Assembly: GCA_964640775.1 (NCBI GenBank)
Contig: CAZXIT010000005.1
Location: forward strand, 1 to 28,944
Length of the DNA: 28,944 bases
DNA from: CAYMUN01 sp964640775
GTDB lineage: Bacteria; Patescibacteriota; Saccharimonadia; Saccharimonadales; UBA4665
Direction: 5' to 3'
In this document: piece after piece, positions 7,309 to 14,258 of the stretch
How the letters are laid out: every line of letters begins with the position of its first letter
Numbering within the stretch: the first letter of the stretch is position 1
Notes under the pieces: model-generated
Seen by the model: only the letters and a program-made list of their open reading frames with translations
The model's database searches: none
What the model was told of the DNA's origin: nothing
Made by a program: the position numbers and the translations under genes

Positions 7309-8589
7309 CTAGCGGAGAATTGGCAGCTCCTGCCAATTGGTAGTGTAGCCCGGACTCTTGAGCTGCTGGCGGGGCTGCCAAGCGGCACTGAGGTCTTCGG
7401 CAGCGCAGCGCAGCATATGGGCGCCAAAGCGCTCGTTGATAGCGTCTACGGCGCCCAAGCGGGCCTGCGCGGCGCTGGCGCCTAGCAGGTCAACATCGCC
7501 GAATAAGTCGGGCTGCAGTGCTGCCTGCCCAGCTAGGTTATAAAGCAGTACATTGGCGCGGTGGTAGCGGGCTTGAGGCTTAAAGCTGTCCCGAGCGGCT
7601 CGTACTAGCCGGGCGCTCATGGCGCCGCTGTCAGCCGTAGGCGTGCGAAAGTGGATTTCGTACTGCTGCCGCTCGTAGCCCGGTTGATGGCGGCTGGTAC
7701 TGAGGCTGAGCTGGGCGCTGCCAGCCAGCAAGCCTTCGCGGCGCAGGCAGAGGGCAGCCTTGGCGGTCAGGCTGGCGATAGCAGCTTCGATAACCGGAAA
7801 TTCGCCGGTGTCCTCGCCAAACATTCGGCCTTTCATCACCGTCTGGCGCACCCGGCCAAAAGCTTCCAGTGGATGGCACGCCTGGCCGCCCAGCTCGGCG
7901 ACCAGCTGGCGGCCGTGAATGCCCATCAGCTGCTGGGCCTGGCGGGGCCGCATCCGGCTCACGTCGAGGGCAGTATAGATGCCCTCAGCGCGCAGGCGTG
8001 GTGCCAGCCGCCAGCCAATGCCCCAGATATCCTTGATTGGGGTGCGCAGCAGGCAGGCTTCTTTTTGAGGCGAGGCTAGCGTATAGAGGTCGAGCACATT
8101 GCCCAAGCCGGCATCCTTTTTGGCCCGCTCGCTGGCCAGTTTGGCTAGGGTCTTGCTCGCCGCAATGCCGACAGAGACCGGTATGCCCACTTCCTTAGCC
8201 AGGCGATTTCGCAGCTGTCTGCCCCAGCCGCTGTAGCTGGGGATGTCTAGCTGGCTGAGATCCAGAAACGACTCATCAACTGAGTAGACCTCGGTACGCG
8301 GGGTAATACTGGTCAGGGTACGGACCAGCCGCTGGCTGATATCACCGTACAGCTCAAAGTTGGCACTAAACTGGACTACTTTTTGCTCTTTGAATAGCTG
8401 GCGGTACTGAAAAGCCGGGGCAGCCATGGGGATGCCGAGCTGTTTGGCTTCGTTGGAGCGCGACACAACACAGCCATCGTTGCTGCTGAGGACTACGACG
8501 GGTCGTGCTTCCAAATCAGGCCGAAACAATCGTTCGCAGCTGACAAAGAAATTGTTGCAGTCAATGAGGGCAAAGACGGGCTGGTTCAT
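7309..8589 (-). CDS. umuC: Y-family error-prone DNA polymerase, UmuC-like
   Basis: 426 aa. Catalytic carboxylates D10 (ALIDCNN) and D105/E106 (YSVDESF) are intact. By alignment with E. coli UmuC, F15 takes the place of the steric-gate Tyr. Fingers motif VVVLSSNDGCVVSRS is UmuC-like. Near the C-terminus, QPDLF is a likely sliding-clamp motif, followed by a DUF4113-like end (DAINERFG ... KSPGYTTNWQELP). It should copy damaged DNA as the polymerase subunit of a Pol V-like mutasome. Its ATG (8589) shares one base with the umuD-like stop (TGATG), so translation is coupled; a TTG at 8592 is an alternative start. Convergent with the cohesin gene, 25 bases apart. Confidence 0.95.
   Translation of the reverse strand: MNQPVFALIDCNNFFVSCERLFRPDLEARPVVVLSSNDGCVVSRSNEAKQLGIPMAAPAFQYRQLFKEQKVVQFSANFELYGDISQRLVRTLTSITPRTEVYSVDESFLDLSQLDIPSYSGWGRQLRNRLAKEVGIPVSVGIAASKTLAKLASERAKKDAGLGNVLDLYTLASPQKEACLLRTPIKDIWGIGWRLAPRLRAEGIYTALDVSRMRPRQAQQLMGIHGRQLVAELGGQACHPLEAFGRVRQTVMKGRMFGEDTGEFPVIEAAIASLTAKAALCLRREGLLAGSAQLSLSTSRHQPGYERQQYEIHFRTPTADSGAMSARLVRAARDSFKPQARYHRANVLLYNLAGQAALQPDLFGDVDLLGASAAQARLGAVDAINERFGAHMLRCAAEDLSAAWQPRQQLKSPGYTTNWQELPILR
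7318..7338 (-). terminator. 9-bp perfect hairpin in the last codons of umuC (weak terminator candidate)
   Basis: AATTGGCAG and CTGCCAATT flank a 3-base loop. It sits in the TNWQELPIL-coding end of umuC, 7 bases before its stop. There is no clear U-run after it, so it may be a pause or processing structure, or chance. It would form in both strands' transcripts at this convergent junction. Confidence 0.3.
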
Positions 8590-8963
8590 CAATCTAGCCG
8601 CTGGAGGGGTCGATACTGATGGATGACCCCAGTCACCACTCCCCAGGGCTTGTCCTCAGCGGTGAGCTGGTGCTGGCGGCAAAGCGTTGAGCCGCTCGGC
8701 CGCCAGGTCACCAGCAGATCGCTCGGCCGGGCCTGGAGCGCGCGGTCAATAATTGCTACGTCACCGTCGTAGATGCCGTTTTCGGCCCAGTGGTGGCCGG
8801 CTACCCGAAACAGATACGTGCTGGCTGGGTGGTGGATGAGCAATTGGTTGAGGTCAAGGGCTAGCCGCGACCCCTGCCCTCGCCGTTCATCCGCCGGGTT
8901 GGGAAAACCGCTGTGGACTGATACGCCGTCGCTGCCGGCCATAGTTTGAGAATCGTTTTGCAT
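8589..8963 (-). CDS. umuD: UmuD-like protein lacking the self-cleavage residues (UmuD'-like)
   Basis: 124 aa. The body matches UmuD: GFPNPA, then DLNQLLIHHPASTYLFRVAG and GIYDGDVAIID. In E. coli UmuD the nucleophile Ser60 lies in SGDSM; here the aligned stretch is AGHHW. The general-base Lys in TVKKL is replaced by TLCRQ. The sequence before GFPNPA, where UmuD is cut, is a short unrelated segment. The protein therefore resembles mature UmuD' and should not self-cleave, though it may still pair with UmuC. The ATG at 8963 has a good AGGAG 9 bases upstream. It is the middle gene of the three-gene operon. Identity as UmuD family is confident; loss of peptidase activity is inferred. Confidence 0.85.
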   Translation of the reverse strand: MQNDSQTMAGSDGVSVHSGFPNPADERRGQGSRLALDLNQLLIHHPASTYLFRVAGHHWAENGIYDGDVAIIDRALQARPSDLLVTWRPSGSTLCRQHQLTAEDKPWGVVTGVIHQYRPLQRLD

Positions 8964-8987
8964 AGTTTTGTCTCCTGCTTCATGTTT

Positions 8988-9260
8988 TTAAATGCCGGCT
9001 TTCATACCGACGAGCGTCCAGCGGTTGTCACCGTCCAGCCGCAGCCGGTACTGAGTCTGACCATCACTGACATCGAATAGTTTGACGAGCTGCTGGCCCT
9101 TTTGCACCAGGTAGCGCATGCCGGACTCCAAAAAGGTGTATTCCCGGCCCTCGTAGACCATGCGCTTGGGATAGCTCTCAAAGCGCTGGCGCGCCGGATT
9201 GCTGCGAAAGTAAACTGAGGTGATTTGTATTTCTTGGGTGTCGAAAGTAGAGATTTCCAT
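8988..9260 (-). CDS. Small protein of unknown function, first gene of the umuDC-like operon
   Basis: 90 aa, no membrane segment. Predicted mostly beta: RMVYEGREYTFLESGMRYL ... YRLRLDGDNRWTLVGM. I do not recognise it with certainty. Its pattern (P-x-x-F-x-Y-x-G-R-x-Y, ending W-x-L) loosely recalls DUF6504 proteins that accompany ImuB-type polymerases in Actinobacteria, but that is a weak impression. The start is set by AGGAG 10 bases before ATG 9260. This ribosome-binding site can be sequestered by the leader element at 9340-9348. It is followed after 24 bases by the UmuD-like gene, so it may be a mutasome accessory or regulator. Confidence 0.72.
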   Translation of the reverse strand: MEISTFDTQEIQITSVYFRSNPARQRFESYPKRMVYEGREYTFLESGMRYLVQKGQQLVKLFDVSDGQTQYRLRLDGDNRWTLVGMKAGI

Positions 9261-9493
9261 AGTCGTAAGCTCCTGTTCAAATGTAATAAAAAGAGTGGCT
9301 GATCAGGCGAAGCTGTCAGCAAACGGGTTTGTAAGGAGTGGAGCTTACAGCGAGGCAAACGCTACCGTTCCAAGGGTTGCCTCTCGTGCTGGAAACAAAT
9401 GTTGAACTATGGTAGAAAACAGGGGCCGGAGCATGTCTTCTAAGGTGTAAGTCCGAGGGGTAAATCTGGCTGGCAAAAGTCCCCAAGTGGCTA
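9261..9493 (-). promoter_or_regulatory. Structured 5' leader of the umuDC-like operon with exact anti-Shine-Dalgarno element (riboregulator candidate)
   Basis: From the expected RNA start (~9493) to the 90-aa gene there are ~230 untranslated bases. In RNA order: a long hairpin with arms GAGGCAA (9385-9379 region) and TTGCCTC, extended by CAGC/GCTG; then GTAAGCTCC (9348-9340), the exact complement of GGAGCTTAC (9273-9265) that holds the operon's ribosome-binding site; a local hairpin GTAAG/CTTAC (9348-9331) that competes with that pairing; then a hairpin plus U-run (9320-9288). Mutually exclusive pairings are the hallmark of translational or transcriptional attenuators. I do not recognise it as a known riboswitch, 6S, RNase P, SRP or tmRNA. 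Confidence 0.55.
9288..9320 (-). terminator. Candidate intrinsic terminator/attenuator in the umuDC-like leader
   Basis: In RNA: GCTGACAG, 6-base loop, CTGATCAGC (8 pairs with one bulged A), then CACTC and five U. The 5-base gap before the U-run makes it imperfect. It could end a ~200-nt RNA or attenuate transcription into the operon. Confidence 0.45.
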
Positions 9494-9499
9494 ACGCTT

Positions 9500-9529
9500 A
9501 GTATACTCTCCCATGTCAATGGCGGTCAA
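9500..9529 (-). promoter_or_regulatory. Promoter of the umuDC-like operon
   Basis: TTGACC (9529-9524), 18-base spacer, TATACT (9505-9500) on the minus strand. It lies directly after the stop codon of the receiver gene at 9533. Both boxes are close to consensus. A core LexA-like AACNNNTGTT occurs at 9394-9403 but is ~90 bases downstream of the start site. Confidence 0.6.
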
Positions 9530-9532
9530 AAA

Positions 9533-9967
9533 TTATTGAATGGTGTCGAGGAATTTGACCAGTTCGTGGGGGGTGAGTTCGGCTTTGACGACGTAAGCGT
9601 CGGCTTGTTTTTCGATATCGGCCCGAACGTCTTCGCGCTGTTCGAGGTTGGTCGTGATGATAATTTTAGCTCTGAGCGGCGGCACGCGGGCTGGATCACG
9701 CAGAATACGCAAGATTTCGATACCTGACAGATTGGGAATCATCAGGTCCAGCAGGATAATGTCAAACTGGTCAGTCTCGGCGACCTGCAGGGCCTGCTCG
9801 CCGTCGGCGATGGCTTCTACCTGGTAGCCGCCCTTGGTTAGTGCCCGGACATAGAGCTCGCTGATGAAGCGTTCGTCTTCGATGCAGAGCACTTTGCGGC
9901 CCTTGGAGCCTGGTTTGGCGGTGGACGAGTCAGGTTGCATACGCCTAGTATACCAGCTGTCCTGCAT
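9533..9967 (-). CDS. Stand-alone response regulator receiver
   Basis: 144 aa from ATG 9967. A single CheY-like domain: E30/D31 (CIEDE), phospho-acceptor D74 (IILLDLMIP), T106 (IITTN) and K128 (YVVKAE). There is no output domain, so it acts through protein contacts. The kinase gene's stop TAA ends one base before this ATG, indicating translational coupling. A second candidate start at 9940 (MQPDSS) lies 6 bases after an extended -10 (TGGTATACT), so a separate short transcript could make a nine-residue-shorter form. The N-terminal ~24 residues are a basic, flexible extension. It likely receives phosphate from the membrane kinase at 9969-11510. Confidence 0.92.
   Translation of the reverse strand: MQDSWYTRRMQPDSSTAKPGSKGRKVLCIEDERFISELYVRALTKGGYQVEAIADGEQALQVAETDQFDIILLDLMIPNLSGIEILRILRDPARVPPLRAKIIITTNLEQREDVRADIEKQADAYVVKAELTPHELVKFLDTIQ
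9947..9955 (-). promoter_or_regulatory. Internal extended -10, leaderless start for the receiver at 9940
   Basis: TGGTATACT on the minus strand, exactly 6 bases before the ATG at 9940. It lies inside the reading frame that starts at 9967, so the box may be fortuitous, but spacing equals that of other promoters in the window. Confidence 0.4.
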
Positions 9968-9968
9968 T

Positions 9969-11510
9969 TTATCGGCGGTAGAGGGAGTGGTTTTTGATCC
10001 AGCCGTGGGCGCCGCTGGTAATCTCTTGGTTGCCGTTTTGCTTCATGGCCTCCGTTAGTTTGGCGTACGGTATCAGCGTGAATCCAAACGTGCTGCCTTC
10101 GTTTTCTTTGCTCTGCACCCACAGCCGTCCGCCGTGAGCGGTAATAATCGCCTTGCTCAGGTACAGCCCCAGGCCGGTGCCGCCGATTTGGGCGCGATTG
10201 CGGTGGTCGCGGTAGAATTTGGTAAACAGGTTCGGCAAGATGCTGCTGCTGATGCCCAGCCCGAAGTCCTGGATGGTGGTCTCTACCAGGCCTTCTTGGT
10301 TCAGATGGGCGTCAATTTTGATAATTTTACTGGTACCGCTGTACTTTATGGCGTTGTCGACCAAGTTGCTGATAACTTCCCGTATGCTAAGCCGGTCTAC
10401 GCCGACCGCCGGCAAGTCGGGCTTAATCCGGCACTCCAGGGTTATGCCGCGGACTTTGGCCCGCAGGCTCATCATTTCGACGGCACTCTTGAGGGCAGTA
10501 GCCCAGTCTTCAGATTGCAGCCGTAGTTCCATCTGGTCGCCGTCTACCCGCGCCACATTGAGGATATTATTCACAAAAGCCGTCAGCTGTTCGGCTTGAG
10601 AGTGCATTTTGAGCATGAAACTTTGCAGCTCCGGATCCTGGATATTATGGCCAATTTCATCCTCAAACACCTCGATATAGCCGCGCAGGAGGGTAAGCGG
10701 CGTGCGCAGTTCGTGGACGCCAAGCGCCATGAAGCTAATCGCCTGGTCGTCCTGGCTGTACTGTTTGGTGTGGTCGAATAGCACCAGCATGGTTTCGTTG
10801 CCCTGGGTATTATCGCGGTTGTAATAAGCCGCCAGGTCAAACAGGCGCGAGGGGTGGTTATCCCGGATGTTTAACCGGACGCGCTCCCAGCTGCTGACGG
10901 CCGTGGCATTTTTGCTTTTAACGGCTTTCAGCCAGGTATCGAAGGTGTCTTCGCTCGGGAATGACATGTCGAGCACCATGTAGACGTTTTTGCCAATCAT
11001 GGCGTCGCTGGCAATGCCGATATAGGCCGCGGCTGCGGCGTTGGCGTATTTGATAGTCTCGCTGGCATCGACAACCACTAGCGGCAGCGGTAAATTTTGA
11101 GCCACAAAGTTTTGTGATAATGCGCTTGTCTGCTCCTGGACTTCAGCTGCCGCGTGGCTGGCAGTCGTCGCCAATTGGTAAATCTGGTTGGTCAGAGTGG
11201 TCACCAGCTCGCGGCCGACACGCAAATCCTTGAGTGCCGGAGCTGCGATGCTTTGCTCTGCCGGATTGAGGTGCAAGACGGCCTGCCAGAGGGCTTGAGT
11301 GGGCTGTATCAGGTAGCTGCTTGCTGTACGGGCCAATACATATGTTAGCAGTACGGCTGCGGCCAGGCTAATTATCGCAATGATGAGGTTATTGAGCCCG
11401 GTGTAGCCAAGCAGCAAGGTGTACAGTGCAGCGAGGAGCACATTCTCAAACAGCAGTACGCCAAAAAGATAGTGTCGGATTTGGCGGAGGAGCTTTTGCA
11501 GATGATCCAT
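9969..11510 (-). CDS. Membrane-bound PAS sensor histidine kinase
   Basis: 513 aa. Two transmembrane helices (~13-35 and ~40-61) with almost no loop outside, so sensing is likely within the membrane or by the cytoplasmic PAS domain (~135-250, PLVVVDASETIKYAN). Phospho-accepting H266 is in VHELRTPL. ATPase motifs: NLVDNAIKY, DFGLGIS (degenerate G1, DFG in place of DTG), FTKFYR and GGTGLGL. It starts 8 bases after the DUF3048 gene and runs into the receiver gene, forming a three-gene operon. The pairing of an extracytoplasmic DUF3048 protein with this kinase suggests envelope-state sensing, which is inference from gene order only. Confidence 0.93.
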   Translation of the reverse strand: MDHLQKLLRQIRHYLFGVLLFENVLLAALYTLLLGYTGLNNLIIAIISLAAAVLLTYVLARTASSYLIQPTQALWQAVLHLNPAEQSIAAPALKDLRVGRELVTTLTNQIYQLATTASHAAAEVQEQTSALSQNFVAQNLPLPLVVVDASETIKYANAAAAAYIGIASDAMIGKNVYMVLDMSFPSEDTFDTWLKAVKSKNATAVSSWERVRLNIRDNHPSRLFDLAAYYNRDNTQGNETMLVLFDHTKQYSQDDQAISFMALGVHELRTPLTLLRGYIEVFEDEIGHNIQDPELQSFMLKMHSQAEQLTAFVNNILNVARVDGDQMELRLQSEDWATALKSAVEMMSLRAKVRGITLECRIKPDLPAVGVDRLSIREVISNLVDNAIKYSGTSKIIKIDAHLNQEGLVETTIQDFGLGISSSILPNLFTKFYRDHRNRAQIGGTGLGLYLSKAIITAHGGRLWVQSKENEGSTFGFTLIPYAKLTEAMKQNGNQEITSGAHGWIKNHSLYRR

Positions 11511-11517
11511 AAGTTAC

Positions 11518-12774
11518 TTAAGGGGCGAAAGCGACTGAGTCGGCACCTGACACAGCAGTGAACCAGGTTTGGCCGGGGTTAAGCAGCAGCGGTTTTTTGC
11601 CCGTGGTATCAGTTAACACCAGCTGGTCTTTTTCGCTGCGCTTGGTCCATGCCCCGGTGGTAACGGTACCGTCCTGAAACACATGGACCGTACCGCTGCC
11701 GATTGTCTGGTACTCGTTGTGGTGGCCGTCGCTTTGGAGACTGTACGGGATATCCAGGGCTACCACCACAACGGGACTGATCTGGACATTGCCGTTAGCG
11801 TCCATATGGGGTGCGCCGCCCTCGCTGCGATTATAGGTGTTGGTCACAGGATTATAGTCGTAGTGCACGTTGTACAGCGCCCCTGACAGCTTGAGACCGA
11901 CAGTCTTGGCAGTCGGGGTTTTGCTCGGTGACGCCTTTTTGCGAGCGAAACCGGTAAAGCTGCTGCTGGTGTAGCCTTTGGCCGCCTCCAGCTGGTTGAG
12001 ATTGCTCATCCCGGTGTAGACGTTATGAGGGGCTGCCCGGCTGCTAATGCGGTGATACGAGCCGCCGTTAGCAAACTGGTCGAGGTCGCGCACCCCCCAG
12101 GCCTTAATGTTGATCAGGGCTTCGGGGCTGCCGCCGACATGAGCATAGCCGGCATCAAAGCCGAGCGCCCATTGCACATAGTAGGGCCGCGCGCTGCGGA
12201 TTGGACCAATGTCTTCTGGCGCGGTGTCTTGGAAGAGTGCCAGGAAACGGGTGATGCCGCCCTCAGCAATTGCTTCAAATACGACACTGGCCTGGCTGAG
12301 TCCCGACTGCGGGCGGGCGTCCAGGCTGTTTTCGATCATTATCCCGGTGACGGGCCGGGCATTGACAGCCGGGTCAACCGGCAAGCCGCTCAGCGTCGAG
12401 GGCACGGTGGTGGGTTTGGGAGGCAGCGGTTTGGCTTTAATGACCTTGTGGCTGACCACCGTCTTTGGCTGGTCCTGGCGGCTAAGCAGCAAAGCGCTCG
12501 TGATGCCGCCGATAAGCACTGCTAATACCGCTGCAGCGATCCACTCTTTTTTGCCGGGCGGCCAGGAAAGCGCCAGTTTTTGGCGCCAGGCGCCTTGAAG
12601 CTTCACCGTTGGCTTCAGCGTTGCAGGCGGTTCGTTAACCGCTAATTCAGCTGCCACTTCTTCCGGCGTATGGAAGCTGGTGGTTTCGGATTTTGGTGTT
12701 GCTTCGGGCGACCTGGTGTGTGCCGCCGACAAAGACTTAGCGGACCGCTTGACCGGCCTGAAGTCATCTAACAT
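11518..12774 (-). CDS. DUF3048 (YerB-like) envelope protein, N-terminally anchored
   Basis: 418 aa. A cytoplasmic N-terminus of ~78 residues is followed by one membrane helix (~79-97, IAAAVLAVLIGGITSALLL) and a large outside domain matching DUF3048 (VTGIMIENSLDARPQSGL ... GPIRSARPYY ... HVGGSPEAL). Family members such as B. subtilis YerB are extracytoplasmic and of unclear function, with structural links to cell-wall binding. The ATG at 12774 lies 6 bases after an extended -10 (TGATATAAT), so the message is probably leaderless. It heads the operon with the kinase and receiver, so it could supply or modify their signal. Confidence 0.88.
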   Translation of the reverse strand: MLDDFRPVKRSAKSLSAAHTRSPEATPKSETTSFHTPEEVAAELAVNEPPATLKPTVKLQGAWRQKLALSWPPGKKEWIAAAVLAVLIGGITSALLLSRQDQPKTVVSHKVIKAKPLPPKPTTVPSTLSGLPVDPAVNARPVTGIMIENSLDARPQSGLSQASVVFEAIAEGGITRFLALFQDTAPEDIGPIRSARPYYVQWALGFDAGYAHVGGSPEALINIKAWGVRDLDQFANGGSYHRISSRAAPHNVYTGMSNLNQLEAAKGYTSSSFTGFARKKASPSKTPTAKTVGLKLSGALYNVHYDYNPVTNTYNRSEGGAPHMDANGNVQISPVVVVALDIPYSLQSDGHHNEYQTIGSGTVHVFQDGTVTTGAWTKRSEKDQLVLTDTTGKKPLLLNPGQTWFTAVSGADSVAFAP

Positions 12775-12780
12775 GGCTCT

Positions 12781-12789
12781 ATTATATCA
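12781..12789 (-). promoter_or_regulatory. Extended -10 promoter, leaderless, for the DUF3048-kinase-receiver operon
   Basis: TGATATAAT on the minus strand with a perfect TATAAT core, ending 6 bases before the ATG at 12774. No Shine-Dalgarno fits in that interval. Confidence 0.6.
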
Positions 12790-12827
12790 ATGCTTATGCT
12801 ATGAGACCAGCCCCCTGCCTCAGCGGT

Positions 12828-14258
12828 CTAGACTAAAACGGCTAGCTGGTTGTCGATGCGCTGCAGCGTGCGCTCTTTGCCGAGCACGGCAAGCGTGTCG
12901 CTCAAACCGGGGCTGGCTGCCGCCTGGGTAGCTGCTATCCTGATCAAGCTAAAAAGAGTCGATGGTTTTTGATCGGCCGCCTGCAGCAAGCCATTCAGCC
13001 GCGAGGTGAGATCTTCGGGAGAGAAATCGCTTTGCTCAAGCGTGGTTTTGGCCTGCTCAAGCAGACTGCGCAGTTCGCCGCCCGAAAGTTTTTTGAGATG
13101 CTTATTATGTGCAATTAATCCTGGATCAATAGCTAGATCTTCAAAGAAAAATATGGTTAATTCTGGCAGCTCCGCAAAGTATTTGAGTCGCTCCTGGATC
13201 ACTGCCAGCACGGATTTTTTGTAATTATCATCGTATTTTTTTGCACTCTCCGGCCAAAAGGCGGCAGCTTTCTCGAATAACTCCTCGAGGCTGAGCCCGC
13301 GGATATGGGCGCCGTTCAGCCACAGCAGGCGCTGTTCGTCAAACTGTGCCCCGCCCTTTTGTACGCGCTCCAGGCTGAATTTCTCAATCAGCTCTTGGAC
13401 GCTAAAAATTTCCTGCTCAGTGCCGTCGTTCCACCCCAGCGTAGCCATAAAATTTATCAGTGCTTCAGGCAGGAAGCCGTCGCGGGCATAGTCCAAGATG
13501 TCTTTGGCGCCGTCCCGCTTGCTCAGCTTTTTCTTGCCATCAGCGCCCATGACGAACGGTACGGTGGCGAGTATCGGAGGAGGAATATCGAGTGCTTCGT
13601 ACAAGTTTAAAAATTTTGGCACGCTGGCCGTAAACTCCTGTGAACGGATAACATGCGTAATCTCCATCATATGGTCATCGACGATATGGCAGAAGTTATA
13701 GGTGGGGTAGCCATCGGATTTGATGAGGATAAAGTCGTCGATTGCTTCCGGTCCGGCGTGCAGGTCGCCCAGCACCTCGTCATGCCAGTCATAGGATTTG
13801 GGATCTGATCTGAAGCGCAGCGGCCGTGAACCGTCCCACTCCGGCGGGTTCTCTGGACGGTGGCTGCGAAATAAAAAGGGACTTTTAGCCGCCTTTGCCT
13901 GGTCGCGAAAAGCATCGAGCTCCTCCTTGGAATACGGGTCGGCGTAGGCCCTGCCGACCGCTATAAGCTTGTGAGCCCATTCTTGGTATATATCGAGGCG
14001 CTCGCTCTGCAAATAGGGGCCGTGGGACCCTCCGATGACAACTCCTTCATCCCAAGTGAGACCAAGCCACTCCAGCGACTCCTGAATATGCTGGCTGGAA
14101 CCCTCTACTTCTCTAGCCTTGTCAGTGTCTTCCAGACGCAGGATAAACTGCCCGCTGCTCTGCCGGGCCAGCAGCCAGGCAAATAATGCTGTTCGCACCC
14201 CGCCGACATGCATAAAGCCAGTGGGGCTGGGGGCGAAACGGGTACGTACGGATCTCAT
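12828..14258 (-). CDS. gltX: Glutamyl-tRNA synthetase
   Basis: 476 aa, usual bacterial length. Class I signature FAPSPTGFMHVGG (HIGH equivalent at H17) and KLSKRDGA (KMSKS equivalent, ~residue 254), with the GluRS/GlnRS family segment RFRSDP and the anticodon-binding C-terminal half. It charges tRNA-Glu with glutamate; a matching tRNA-Glu(CTC) gene is at 2684. Whether it is discriminating or also charges tRNA-Gln for GatCAB cannot be told here. Its ATG overlaps the stop of the preceding basic protein (ATGA), so the two are translationally coupled. Ends 54 bases before the DUF3048 start on the same strand. Confidence 0.97.
   Translation of the reverse strand: MRSVRTRFAPSPTGFMHVGGVRTALFAWLLARQSSGQFILRLEDTDKAREVEGSSQHIQESLEWLGLTWDEGVVIGGSHGPYLQSERLDIYQEWAHKLIAVGRAYADPYSKEELDAFRDQAKAAKSPFLFRSHRPENPPEWDGSRPLRFRSDPKSYDWHDEVLGDLHAGPEAIDDFILIKSDGYPTYNFCHIVDDHMMEITHVIRSQEFTASVPKFLNLYEALDIPPPILATVPFVMGADGKKKLSKRDGAKDILDYARDGFLPEALINFMATLGWNDGTEQEIFSVQELIEKFSLERVQKGGAQFDEQRLLWLNGAHIRGLSLEELFEKAAAFWPESAKKYDDNYKKSVLAVIQERLKYFAELPELTIFFFEDLAIDPGLIAHNKHLKKLSGGELRSLLEQAKTTLEQSDFSPEDLTSRLNGLLQAADQKPSTLFSLIRIAATQAAASPGLSDTLAVLGKERTLQRIDNQLAVLV

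Noticed and set aside
6921..7427. 168-codon minus-strand frame
   Set aside because: Antisense to the cohesin protein tail and reading out of frame into umuC; no ribosome-binding site or domain.
9394..9403. LexA-like operator core AACAAATGTT
   Set aside because: The core matches the Gram-positive SOS box, but the flanks do not and it lies ~90 bases downstream of the promoter; kept only as a note.
9316..9519. 67-codon minus-strand frame in the mutasome leader
   Set aside because: It begins with TTG upstream of the predicted RNA start, overlaps the -10 box and shows no protein-like pattern. The structured-RNA reading explains the region better.
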